From: an uncultured Lachnospiraceae bacterium
GTDB taxonomy: Bacteria; Bacillota; Clostridia; Lachnospirales; Lachnospiraceae
Assembly (NCBI GenBank): GCA_945864145.1
Contig: CAMBAN010000018.1
Span: 1-35,725 of the forward strand
Direction: 5' to 3'
DNA: 35,725 nt
The notes beneath the pieces were generated by a model. It was not told the DNA's origin, made no database searches, and was given only the letters and a program-made list of their open reading frames with translations. The position numbers and the translations under genes were made by a program. Positions 1 to 6,855 of this stretch are shown here, in pieces (position 1 is the first letter of the stretch; the number at the start of each line of letters is the position of its first letter).

Positions 1-287
1 CGCTGCAATGTAACTTCTGTGGAACTGTATTTTCCCTCATAATTTGCAGAAGTCTGTGTTGAATCTGTGGTTTTATAGTCTTTACTATTTCCATGTACAG
101 TTGTTCCTGCATAATATGCATCCATATTGCTTTCCACGTCCGTTCTTATGTTTGCCGCCTTCGTGGTTTTCATATTCTCCACCGGCAGCATCGCAACTAC
201 GATAGCCAGTATCATGAATAATGAAGCGGTCGTTTTTCTGATTCTCCTTCTTAATGCCAAGTTTCCCTTTTTTCTCGTTTTCTTCAT
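1..287 (-). CDS. Secreted protein of unknown function, N-terminal part only (3' end outside window)
   Basis: The frame opens with ATG at 287 behind a GGGGAGAG ribosome binding site and stays open to the window edge, so about 95 residues are visible. The N-terminus is very basic (MKKTRKK, then an RRRIRK cluster) and is followed by a hydrophobic stretch near residues 22-36 and an AA-type cleavage site near residue 45, which is a typical Gram-positive signal peptide. The mature part begins with a Thr/Ser/Asn/Tyr-rich segment without a recognisable domain. The gene starts 22 bases after the sortase B gene ends and is probably cotranscribed with it. A sortase substrate or surface protein is therefore plausible, but any sorting motif would lie outside the window. 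Confidence 0.75.
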   Translation of the reverse strand, partial: MKKTRKKGNLALRRRIRKTTASLFMILAIVVAMLPVENMKTTKAANIRTDVESNMDAYYAGTTVHGNSKDYKTTDSTQTSANYEGKYSSTEVTLQ

Positions 288-309
288 GTTGTCTCTCCCC
301 GTTAATTAC

Positions 310-1482
310 TTACACTTTTTTGGCAACAACTACAAGTCTTCCTTTGTTCTCCTGATAATCACAGGTGGAAAGGGTCAGCAGCTTGTCGCCGTAGGATGCT
401 GACACTCCCGTATCATATAATGACAATCTCGCCATCTCATTCATATAGGAATTGAATTCTTTTTCTGATGACGCATTGATAAATTGATAATATTTAAAGG
501 TTACTTCCTCTTCTGAGAAAACCTTTGATTGAAATACATACATCACTTGGTAAGTACCATGTTCATATAGCGTGTCAAACTGTATGGTCGGATGCTCCTG
601 TAAATAGCTCTCACTTTTGTATTTATTCAGTGAGCCGAACATATTTCCCGACCTCATATGGTGTCCATATAAAATCAGGTTATCATTTCCCCTTAAAATA
701 TCGCATCCGCTATCCAGAAAAATACTGCCGTTTTTATCATTTTCCTTATCAAAATCATGGTTTAGATAGTATTCATTATCTGTTGTCTGCATGACCGGAT
801 AATCTATGACAGTATTGTCAATTTTTATCCAGCCCACCAGGTCAGGATTTTTTTCATACAACATCTGATACTCCGGTAAGATATCCGGTACTTCTATATC
901 TTCCTGTGTCAGATGCACAGTAACCTGTTTTTTCGTATTGACATTTACTTTCCTGCTTGTTTCCTTTAGTGCTGCAAGCTCATCATATTCAGCCTGGCTG
1001 ATTTGGGAAGCCTTTTGATAAATGCCAATGTAGGCAAAGCAAGTCAGACATAGCAATATACATCCCGTTGCAACCAGCCGTCGTTTCCTTGCCCGTTTTT
1101 TCAGTTGCTCCACAATCTCCTTCTGCATGTTTTTATCATAATCTGAGAACTTAATGATTTTAGCAGGCTCATGTGTTTGCCCTGCTGCTTTAAGAAGCAG
1201 CCTGTCTTTTCTTTTCTTCCTTGATGCTTCCTTTTCTACTTGCTCCCGCTTTATCTGCTGGTAAAGCTCGTAGATATTGTCATCAAATTGTCTGCCAACA
1301 GCTGTTTCAAATTTGTATTTCCCCAACTGTAATTTCTGATAAATCAGTTCAATATCCTTTGGTTTGCCTAAACTCAAGTTGCCGATGATTTGATTGATTA
1401 ACTGCTTATCGCGCAATGCCGCTTCGTACTCTTCCAGGCTGTTGAAACGTCTGCCATCAATGGTCCACTGCAATTGTGCCAT
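310..1482 (-). CDS. srtB: Class B sortase with long cytoplasmic N-terminal extension
   Basis: Membrane transpeptidase of 390 residues that would cleave a C-terminal sorting motif and attach surface proteins to peptidoglycan or to each other. The sortase fold fills residues 195-390, with catalytic His274 in LYGHHM, Cys374 in LTLSTCDY and Arg382 in KGRLVVV; the spacing and flanking residues fit class B. One transmembrane helix lies at about 136-155, so the first 135 residues face the cytoplasm. That part is charged, is about 100 residues longer than in classical SrtB (family knowledge), and has no domain I recognise. The start is ATG 1482 with AAGGAGATG nine bases upstream. It is followed at 22 bases by a secreted protein gene, the likely partner or substrate. 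Confidence 0.93.
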   Translation of the reverse strand: MAQLQWTIDGRRFNSLEEYEAALRDKQLINQIIGNLSLGKPKDIELIYQKLQLGKYKFETAVGRQFDDNIYELYQQIKREQVEKEASRKKRKDRLLLKAAGQTHEPAKIIKFSDYDKNMQKEIVEQLKKRARKRRLVATGCILLCLTCFAYIGIYQKASQISQAEYDELAALKETSRKVNVNTKKQVTVHLTQEDIEVPDILPEYQMLYEKNPDLVGWIKIDNTVIDYPVMQTTDNEYYLNHDFDKENDKNGSIFLDSGCDILRGNDNLILYGHHMRSGNMFGSLNKYKSESYLQEHPTIQFDTLYEHGTYQVMYVFQSKVFSEEEVTFKYYQFINASSEKEFNSYMNEMARLSLYDTGVSASYGDKLLTLSTCDYQENKGRLVVVAKKV

Positions 1483-1533
1483 TCACCTTCTCATCTCCTT
1501 TAGCCAGACTTCTTTGTTTACATATATACTATT

Positions 1534-1561
1534 ATTTTACATTATTTTCAGAATATTTCAA
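1534..1561 (-). promoter_or_regulatory. Candidate vegetative promoter for srtB
   Basis: On the minus strand TTGAAA (1556-1561) and TAAAAT (1534-1539) are separated by 16 bases in very AT-rich DNA ahead of srtB. The match is moderate, and AT-rich sequence produces such matches by chance. Confidence 0.35.
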
Positions 1562-1657
1562 GTATAATGCTACAATTATGTCTATCTAATTATAATATCG
1601 GTCATTTCTCAAAATTGTTTACGTAAATTGTTAAAATATTTCTTCTTTTGATAGCGC

Positions 1658-1684
1658 ACACTATTTTTTAGCATGCATATAGTA
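1658..1684 (+). promoter_or_regulatory. SigK-like sporulation promoter candidate for the Cys-rich gene
   Basis: AC at 1658-1659 is followed after exactly 16 bases by CATATAGTA (1676-1684), which fits the Bacillus SigK pattern AC-N16-CATANNNTA. I see no good TTGACA/TATAAT pair in the same gap in this direction. The motif is short, so the assignment rests on its spacing and on the spore-coat-like product encoded just downstream. Confidence 0.4.
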
Positions 1685-1719
1685 TAGTGAAATGAAAAAT
1701 TTTTATTGGAGGTTTTACC

Positions 1720-1998
1720 ATGGGCGATTTATCAGGAAATTGCGGATGTGGAGCATCTCTTGCTGACTCTGGCTGCGGATGTGGCTGTAACTGTGGATGT
1801 GGTTCTAACAACAATTGGAGCTGGATTATTATTCTTCTCTTCCTTTGCGGAGGCTGCAATAATGGTTTAGGAAACGGCATTTTGGGCGGTAACAATTGTG
1901 GATGTGGCTGCGGATGCGGTAACAATGACAATGGTTGCAGCTGGATTTGGATTATTATTTTGTTGTTCTTCTGCAACAATAATAATTGCTGCTGCTAA
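1720..1998 (+). CDS. Cys/Gly-rich small protein (chorion-class high-cysteine HCB type), internally duplicated
   Basis: A 92-residue protein with 18 cysteines. It is built from two similar halves: a Cys-Gly run (residues 19-27 and 60-66), an Asn-rich linker, then a short Trp/Ile/Leu hydrophobic block ending in Cys (33-43 and 75-85). The tail is four Asn followed by three Cys. This resembles small proteins annotated as 'chorion class high-cysteine HCB protein' in Lachnospiraceae; no biochemical role is known to me. The start ATG at 1720 has TTGGAGG ten bases upstream, and a terminator follows the stop, so it is a single-gene transcript. A structural role, for example a disulfide-linked spore or cell-surface layer, is inference from composition and from the SigK-like promoter. 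Confidence 0.85.
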   Translation: MGDLSGNCGCGASLADSGCGCGCNCGCGSNNNWSWIIILLFLCGGCNNGLGNGILGGNNCGCGCGCGNNDNGCSWIWIIILLFFCNNNNCCC

Positions 1999-2019
1999 TC
2001 AGTCCATTCTTATGTGGGA

Positions 2020-2046
2020 AAGAGTTCGCTCTAAGCGGACTCTTTT
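2020..2046 (+). terminator. Rho-independent terminator after the Cys-rich gene
   Basis: An 11-bp stem (AAGAGTTCGCT with AGCGGACTCTT, one G-U pair) and a CTA loop are followed by a short T run. It lies 22 bases after the stop codon of the Cys-rich gene. Confidence 0.8.
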
Positions 2047-2103
2047 GGTATGTTTCATACATATGCTTCATAAGATAAGACAAACGTACGAAAGGAAGCA
2101 TAT

Positions 2104-2559
2104 GTGAAAAAGGAAGACGAGGAAAATTTTGTAAAGATTTTTGACGAATTTTATACAAATAATCACGTTCAGATTATGAAATCTCTGCTTCCCTTTTTAG
2201 GCGAAAAGCAGAGGGTAAATATGCCTGTTCTCATTAAATTTTTAGAGCTGCAGGATGCAATGCAAAAGCAAAAAAAGGGCTGTCATCCATGGGATTGTGT
2301 TGAAGTATCACCTGTCAAAGAGCTTACAGATTTTATCCCAGTCTACCAGTCTATTCAAAAATATCTCTCTGCCAGTGAAAACGAGACTATTCAACAGCTT
2401 TTACAATTAAAATCACAAATGGATAACATAAAGCAAATGCAGCAAATGTTTGAAATGTTCCAGGAAATGAATGGTTCTGAAGATAACTGTCCTTTGGATG
2501 GAGAAGACTCTAATATGGATATTATGAAGTTGATGCAGTTTATGAAAGATTTTTCTTGA
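2104..2559 (+). CDS. Hypothetical protein, Met/Gln-rich helical C-terminus
   Basis: A 151-residue soluble protein of unknown family. The start is GTG 2104, supported by AAAGGAAG at 2091-2098; the ATG two bases earlier runs straight into TGA. The sequence looks almost entirely helical. Residues 1-75 are charged and contain an HPWDC segment, while residues 95-151 are rich in Met and Gln (QMQQMFEMFQEMNG) and look like an amphipathic or coiled helix ending in an acidic Met-rich tail. There is no signal peptide or membrane segment. The next gene starts 24 bases later, so the two are probably cotranscribed and may act together. I do not recognise the family. Confidence 0.8.
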   Translation: MKKEDEENFVKIFDEFYTNNHVQIMKSLLPFLGEKQRVNMPVLIKFLELQDAMQKQKKGCHPWDCVEVSPVKELTDFIPVYQSIQKYLSASENETIQQLLQLKSQMDNIKQMQQMFEMFQEMNGSEDNCPLDGEDSNMDIMKLMQFMKDFS

Positions 2560-2583
2560 TATTTGATTTAGGAGGCACAATCT

Positions 2584-2877
2584 ATGAAATTTGTAGAAAA
2601 TTGGGAAAAGGACCCTTCCCTTGCAGACATAGCCCCGGAAAAGCTTGCTTTTCTTTCTATGTTATTCGAAAAAGGAAGCTCTCTTTCTCCAAAGGAAATG
2701 ATGCCCTTTTTAATGTCTATTGCAAAGCAAAGCAGTGAGCACAAGATTTTCTTTGAAAAAGAAGAGCTTCAAAGAATTTTACAGGTTTTTGAAAAAAATG
2801 CTACCGAAGAAGAGTTAGCAAGAATACAAAAAGCCATGAAAATGGTAGAAGCTAAGACTACAAAGTCACAAAATTAA
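2584..2877 (+). CDS. Hypothetical small helical protein
   Basis: A 97-residue, Lys/Glu-rich, apparently all-helical cytosolic protein with AGGAGG nine bases before ATG 2584. The residue 20-50 segment (LSMLFEKGSSLSPKEMMPFLMSIAKQ) is Met-rich, as in the preceding protein, which suggests related folds or a partner pair. No domain is recognised. Its 3' end overlaps the convergent LeuRS-like gene by 20 bases, and no terminator is visible for either gene there. Confidence 0.8.
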   Translation: MKFVENWEKDPSLADIAPEKLAFLSMLFEKGSSLSPKEMMPFLMSIAKQSSEHKIFFEKEELQRILQVFEKNATEEELARIQKAMKMVEAKTTKSQN

Positions 2878-3859
2878 TGAGCTTGCCAGGTAAATAAATC
2901 ACTCGATATTGTATGTCAGGCGATAAGAACCGATGTATTTCTTTTCTTGCCAATTCCTCCACCTGTTCTTCTGTCATAGCAGTTGTAATTTGAATGGTTC
3001 TTCGCGTTCTGGCATTGACCTGTACCGGAATTTGTATTTTATCTTGTATAAAATCTGTTTCAGTACAATTTGTTGTCCACTTTTGTTGCAATACAGAGGT
3101 GGACTTTTGTTCACGCTGATACCATTTTTTTATCCCTGCCATATCCCCTGACTCATATATCTGTATCATCTGCCAAAGTTCTTCTGAAATGTAGGGAGAA
3201 AAAGGTGCCATCATCACAACAATTCTTTTACACAGTTCATACAAATCTCTATTCTGCACTGCGTTCTCTTTTTCTGTTTCTACTTTTTTCTGTTCCTGTA
3301 AGGGCACTGCTATTTCTATTTTATGCGCATGCTCCTTTACTGTAATCTCATTTATTCTTAACTCTTTTTGTACAGATTTCAGACATTCCATTAAAATAGA
3401 AAGTATATTATGCCTGTTAGGCATTGTATTCTCCTTGCACATCATGGCAAGACATTCTTTTTTTGCTTTTTCTATTTCACATAATACTTTTCTGACATCG
3501 GTGTCAGCATAGGTACCTTTTTGATTGGCCTCAAGTGCGGTATAAATCATACGTCTATATTTACTTATAAACTTATAAACTCCTTCTAAGCCACCTTCAT
3601 CCCAGGTATCAAAATAAGGATCCTCTGCTTTAGGTGTTTTTTCAAATAGCAGATAGCATCTAAGACAATCTAATCCATAATCCATCGCAAGATCTTCCTG
3701 GTATACTTCTTCTGCGGTTTTTTCAAGCCAGGACATCAATGTAGAAAATCCAGTATCCTGTTGACCCATATCATTGACCATAGAAAAATTTTGTCCATGT
3801 GTTTTCCAATAGGTATTTGTAAAGTATTCTATTTCTCTGTGATTCATAATCTGAGACAT
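2858..3859 (-). CDS. LeuRS C-terminal-half paralogue (anticodon-binding and C-terminal domains, no catalytic domain)
   Basis: A 333-residue protein that aligns by eye with the last third of the LeuRS encoded just upstream. Residues 59-72 (MDYGLDCLRCYLLF) match LeuRS RDYGADTLRLYEMF, residues 86-106 match the start of the anticodon-binding helical domain, MAPFSPYISEELWQMI (217-232) matches the helix ICPHVGEELWQIF, and the end (IQIPVQVNARTRRTIQI ... LPGKLINFVTL) matches the LeuRS C-terminal domain. The Rossmann fold, editing domain, HIGH and KMSKS motifs are absent, so it cannot activate leucine. It lies 204 bases after leuS on the same strand. A tRNA-binding, LeuRS-assisting or regulatory role is inference. 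It has a proper start with AAAGGAAAAG upstream and an intact frame, so it is not obvious debris. Confidence 0.85.
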   Translation of the reverse strand: MSQIMNHREIEYFTNTYWKTHGQNFSMVNDMGQQDTGFSTLMSWLEKTAEEVYQEDLAMDYGLDCLRCYLLFEKTPKAEDPYFDTWDEGGLEGVYKFISKYRRMIYTALEANQKGTYADTDVRKVLCEIEKAKKECLAMMCKENTMPNRHNILSILMECLKSVQKELRINEITVKEHAHKIEIAVPLQEQKKVETEKENAVQNRDLYELCKRIVVMMAPFSPYISEELWQMIQIYESGDMAGIKKWYQREQKSTSVLQQKWTTNCTETDFIQDKIQIPVQVNARTRRTIQITTAMTEEQVEELARKEIHRFLSPDIQYRVIYLPGKLINFVTL

Positions 3860-3888
3860 TGATTACTTTTCCTTTCTATTATTTAGAA

Positions 3889-4010
3889 AGAGTTTCGCTT
3901 GCGAAACTCTAGCGCCGCTTTTGCGTCGCTATTAGCGACACCATACCAAGGCAAAAGCGTGTGCCTCCTCACGGAGTGTTTTTTATGTAAAAGGTAATTT
4001 CAAAGAAATT
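3889..4010. repeat. Hairpin-rich intergenic cluster between leuS and its paralogue
   Basis: Three inverted repeats are packed here. The first is a perfect 10-bp pair AGAGTTTCGC/GCGAAACTCT with a TT loop (3889-3910). The second is CGCTTTTGC (3916-3924) with GCAAAAGCG (3951-3959), enclosing GTCGCT/AGCGAC (3925-3939). The third is AATTTC/GAAATT (3996-4010). They lie in the 204-base gap of the presumed leuS-paralogue transcript. No ORF or obvious promoter is present. Confidence 0.6.
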
Positions 4011-4024
4011 TCCTATTGCATAAG

Positions 4025-4052
4025 AGATAGGCTGCTTTTGGGCAGCCTATCT
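4025..4052 (-). terminator. Stem-loop after leuS, probable (weak) terminator
   Basis: A perfect 11-bp stem AGATAGGCTGC/GCAGCCTATCT with a 6-base loop lies 12 bases past the leuS stop. On the minus strand it is followed by CTCTTATG, a poor U tract, so read-through into the LeuRS-like gene is possible. Confidence 0.6.
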
Positions 4053-4063
4053 TAAATCGTGAT

Positions 4064-6487
4064 TTATTTTACTACAAGGTTTACGATTTTACCTTTTACA
4101 TAAATTTCTTTCACAACAGTTTTTCCTTCAATGAAAGAAGCAACTGATGGTACTGCTTTTGCTTTTGCAATAGCAGATTCGCTGGATTCATCTACCGAAA
4201 TCTCTACTGTACCTTTTACCTTTCCATTCACCTGAATACCAATTTCAACAGTATTCTCTACAAGTGCTGCTTCATCGTAGGTTGGCCAGCTTTCAAAAGC
4301 AATTGTATTATCATGACCAAAAATCTGCCATAATTCCTCACCGACATGAGGGCAGATACATGAGAACATTTTCACAAAGCCTTCTGCATATGCTTTCGGA
4401 CATTTTCCTGCTTTATATGCAGCATTCATAAAAATCATCATCTGACTGATTGCTGTATTAAAGCCTAACTGTTCAAAATCTTCTGTGACTTTCTTTACTG
4501 TTTGATGGTATACTTTTGTTAAAGTATCATCATTTTCTTCTACAATATTTTCTTCATTTGTCATGAAGTTCCATACACGATTAATGAACTTTCTTGCACC
4601 CTCTACACCGGAATCGCTCCAAGGCTTAGATACTTCAAGAGGTCCCATGAACATTTCATATAATCTTAAGGTATCAGCACCATAATCGCGTACTACATCA
4701 CTTGGGTTAACAACGAATTCAGGGAATCTCTTACCCATCTTAATTCCATTCGAACCAAGAATCATACCCTGATGTACTAATTTCTTAAATGGCTCTTTTA
4801 CAGGAGAAAGACCCTTATCATACAAATAGCGATTCCAGATTCTTGAATACATAAGGTGTCCTACTGCATGCTCCGGACCACCGATGTACAAGTCTACAGG
4901 AAGCCAATGCTTTAATAATTCAGGATCTGCAAAAGTCTTATCATTTTGTGGATCAATGTATCTCATATAATACCAGCTTGATCCTGCACTACCAGGCATA
5001 GTTGAGGTCTCTCTCTTACCCTTGATACCATTTTTATCATACTGAATCCACTCTGTTGCATTTTCAAGTGGAGCCTTACCATTTTTACCTTTATAATCAT
5101 CAAGCTCCGGTAAAATTAATGGTAATTCTTCATCCGGTAATACATGAATCTGACCATCTTCTCCATGTACAACAGGAACAGGCTCACCCCAGTATCTTTG
5201 TCTTGCAAAAATCCAGTCGCGGAAATGATAATTAACTGTTCTTTTTGCGACACCCATGTCAACTAATTTATCTGTGATTGCTTTTTTTGCTTCTTCCACA
5301 GTAAGTCCGGTAAACTCTTCGGAGTTCATCAGCTTGCAGCCTTTGCCAAGATAATCTTTCTTTTCAAAAGCCTTCTCTGACACATCCGCACCTTCAATAA
5401 CCTGAATCATAGGAATCTTGTGTGCAATTGCATATTCAAAGTCTCTCTGGTCATGTGACGGTACTGCCATGACTGCACCTGTACCATAGCTTGCAAGGAC
5501 AAAGTCACCGATAAACAATGGAACTTCTTTTCCATTTACAGGATTGATTGCATAGACGCCCTTTAAGATGCATCCTGTTTTTCCTTTGTTTAACTCTGTA
5601 CGATCCATATCATTCTTTTTGAGAGTTTCATCAATATAAGCCTGAACTTCTTCTTTGTTTTCAATTCTAGGCATCAAATCTTTTACAATCTGTCCATCTG
5701 GGGCAAGTACCATAAAAGTAATACCATAGATAGTTTCAATACAGGTTGTGAAAATAGAAAACTCTCCACCACCTACGATATCAAATTTAACTTCAACACC
5801 CTCTGATTTACCAATCCAGTTTCTCTGAATATCCTTTGTAGATTCCGGCCAGTCGATTTCTTCAAGTCCTTCTAAAAGCTTTTCAGCAAATGCAGGCTGA
5901 TTAATAACCCATTGTTTCATATTTTTACGAACAACCGGGTAACCTCCTCTTTCACTTTTTCCGTCGATTACTTCATCATTTGATAATACGGTACCAAGCT
6001 CTTCACACCAGTTAACAGGCATATCCACATATTTTGCATAGCCGTCCAGGTACAACTGTTTGAAAATCCATTGTGTCCATTTGTAGAAGGATGGGTCTGA
6101 AGTCGCAAGCATTTTTGACCAGTCATAGTCAAATCCCAGTTCCTCTAACTGTTTGGAAAAAGTCTTGATATTTTCCTGTGTAAATCCATTTGGATGATTA
6201 CCGGTGCTTACTGCATACTGTTCTGCAGGAAGTCCGAAAGAATCATATCCCATTGGATGAAGTACATTATAGCCCTGCATACGTTTCATTCTGGACATAA
6301 TATCTGTTGCTGTGTATCCTTCCGGGTGTCCGGCATGAAGACCTACACCTGATGGATAGGGAAACATATCAAGTACATAATACTTTGGTTTTGAAAAATC
6401 CCATACATCTGTTTTAAATGTTTCATGCTCTTTCCAATAAGTCTGCCATTTTTTTTCAACTTCATTTGGCGAATACTCTTTACTCAT
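4064..6487 (-). CDS. leuS: Leucyl-tRNA synthetase
   Basis: Charges tRNA-Leu with leucine in the cytosol. The product has 807 residues, the usual length for bacterial LeuRS. The class I signature HIGH appears as HAGH (near residue 51) in PYPSGVGLHAGHPEGYTATD. The editing domain occupies roughly 220-410, with TGAVMAVPSHDQRDFEYA the conserved editing stretch. The KMSKS loop reads KMGKR (near 583-587), a departure from the consensus. The anticodon-binding domain and a C-terminal tRNA-contact domain (IQVNGKVKGTVEI ... YVKGKIVNLVVK) complete it. I chose the ATG at 6487 over the one at 6493 because AAGGAG at 6495-6500 is seven bases from the former and only one from the latter. Expression is set by the T-box leader upstream. 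Confidence 0.97.
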   Translation of the reverse strand: MSKEYSPNEVEKKWQTYWKEHETFKTDVWDFSKPKYYVLDMFPYPSGVGLHAGHPEGYTATDIMSRMKRMQGYNVLHPMGYDSFGLPAEQYAVSTGNHPNGFTQENIKTFSKQLEELGFDYDWSKMLATSDPSFYKWTQWIFKQLYLDGYAKYVDMPVNWCEELGTVLSNDEVIDGKSERGGYPVVRKNMKQWVINQPAFAEKLLEGLEEIDWPESTKDIQRNWIGKSEGVEVKFDIVGGGEFSIFTTCIETIYGITFMVLAPDGQIVKDLMPRIENKEEVQAYIDETLKKNDMDRTELNKGKTGCILKGVYAINPVNGKEVPLFIGDFVLASYGTGAVMAVPSHDQRDFEYAIAHKIPMIQVIEGADVSEKAFEKKDYLGKGCKLMNSEEFTGLTVEEAKKAITDKLVDMGVAKRTVNYHFRDWIFARQRYWGEPVPVVHGEDGQIHVLPDEELPLILPELDDYKGKNGKAPLENATEWIQYDKNGIKGKRETSTMPGSAGSSWYYMRYIDPQNDKTFADPELLKHWLPVDLYIGGPEHAVGHLMYSRIWNRYLYDKGLSPVKEPFKKLVHQGMILGSNGIKMGKRFPEFVVNPSDVVRDYGADTLRLYEMFMGPLEVSKPWSDSGVEGARKFINRVWNFMTNEENIVEENDDTLTKVYHQTVKKVTEDFEQLGFNTAISQMMIFMNAAYKAGKCPKAYAEGFVKMFSCICPHVGEELWQIFGHDNTIAFESWPTYDEAALVENTVEIGIQVNGKVKGTVEISVDESSESAIAKAKAVPSVASFIEGKTVVKEIYVKGKIVNLVVK

Positions 6488-6543
6488 TTTCATACTCCTT
6501 TTTCTATATATAATTGCCGTACAGGAATCAAAGTTTTCTATAC

Positions 6544-6826
6544 GACAAAAAACCTCTCCGTCACTATATACTTATAGAGACGAAGAGGTAAAATCACCTA
6601 TCCGCGGTACCACTCTGATTCAGCTTTCTATTTATAAGCTGCGCTCAACTTCTATAACGGGAATCCCCGCCTTTTACTACTGAAAAAACTTGTTCATAAA
6701 AGGAACTCCAAGGCGAGTTCAAGGTATTTTCATTACTGCTTCGCACCACCCAGCAGCTCTCTGCAATGAGTATGACCTCTACTACTCCTTTTCACTGTCG
6801 TTTACATATGACGGAATATAGTACTT
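6544..6826 (-). promoter_or_regulatory. T-box leader of leuS (Leu specifier CUC)
   Basis: This riboswitch fills most of the 360-base gap before leuS. It contains the conserved antiterminator sequence AGAGTGGTACCGCGG (6602-6616) and a long terminator hairpin, ACCTCTTCGTC pairing with GACGGAGAGGT, followed by a T run (6544-6590). In the specifier loop GAACTC the codon CTC (6715-6717) encodes leucine and matches the gene. Uncharged tRNA-Leu would pair with the specifier and the T-box bulge and favour antitermination. Confidence 0.95.
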
Positions 6827-6855
6827 ATACTAGCACACTGATTAAAAAAAATCAA
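6827..6855 (-). promoter_or_regulatory. Promoter of the leuS T-box transcript
   Basis: TTGATT (6850-6855), a 17-base spacer and TAGTAT (6827-6832) lie directly ahead of the T-box stem I. The -35 box overlaps the stop codon of the upstream gene. Confidence 0.7.

Noticed and set aside
127-402. Plus-strand hydrophobic open frame at the left edge
   Set aside because: It is the complement of the signal peptide of the secreted protein and of the sortase end.
2057-2079. SigE/SigK-like -10 motifs (CATACATA, CATAAGATA) before the 2104 gene
   Set aside because: No matching -35 element at the right distance was found for either.
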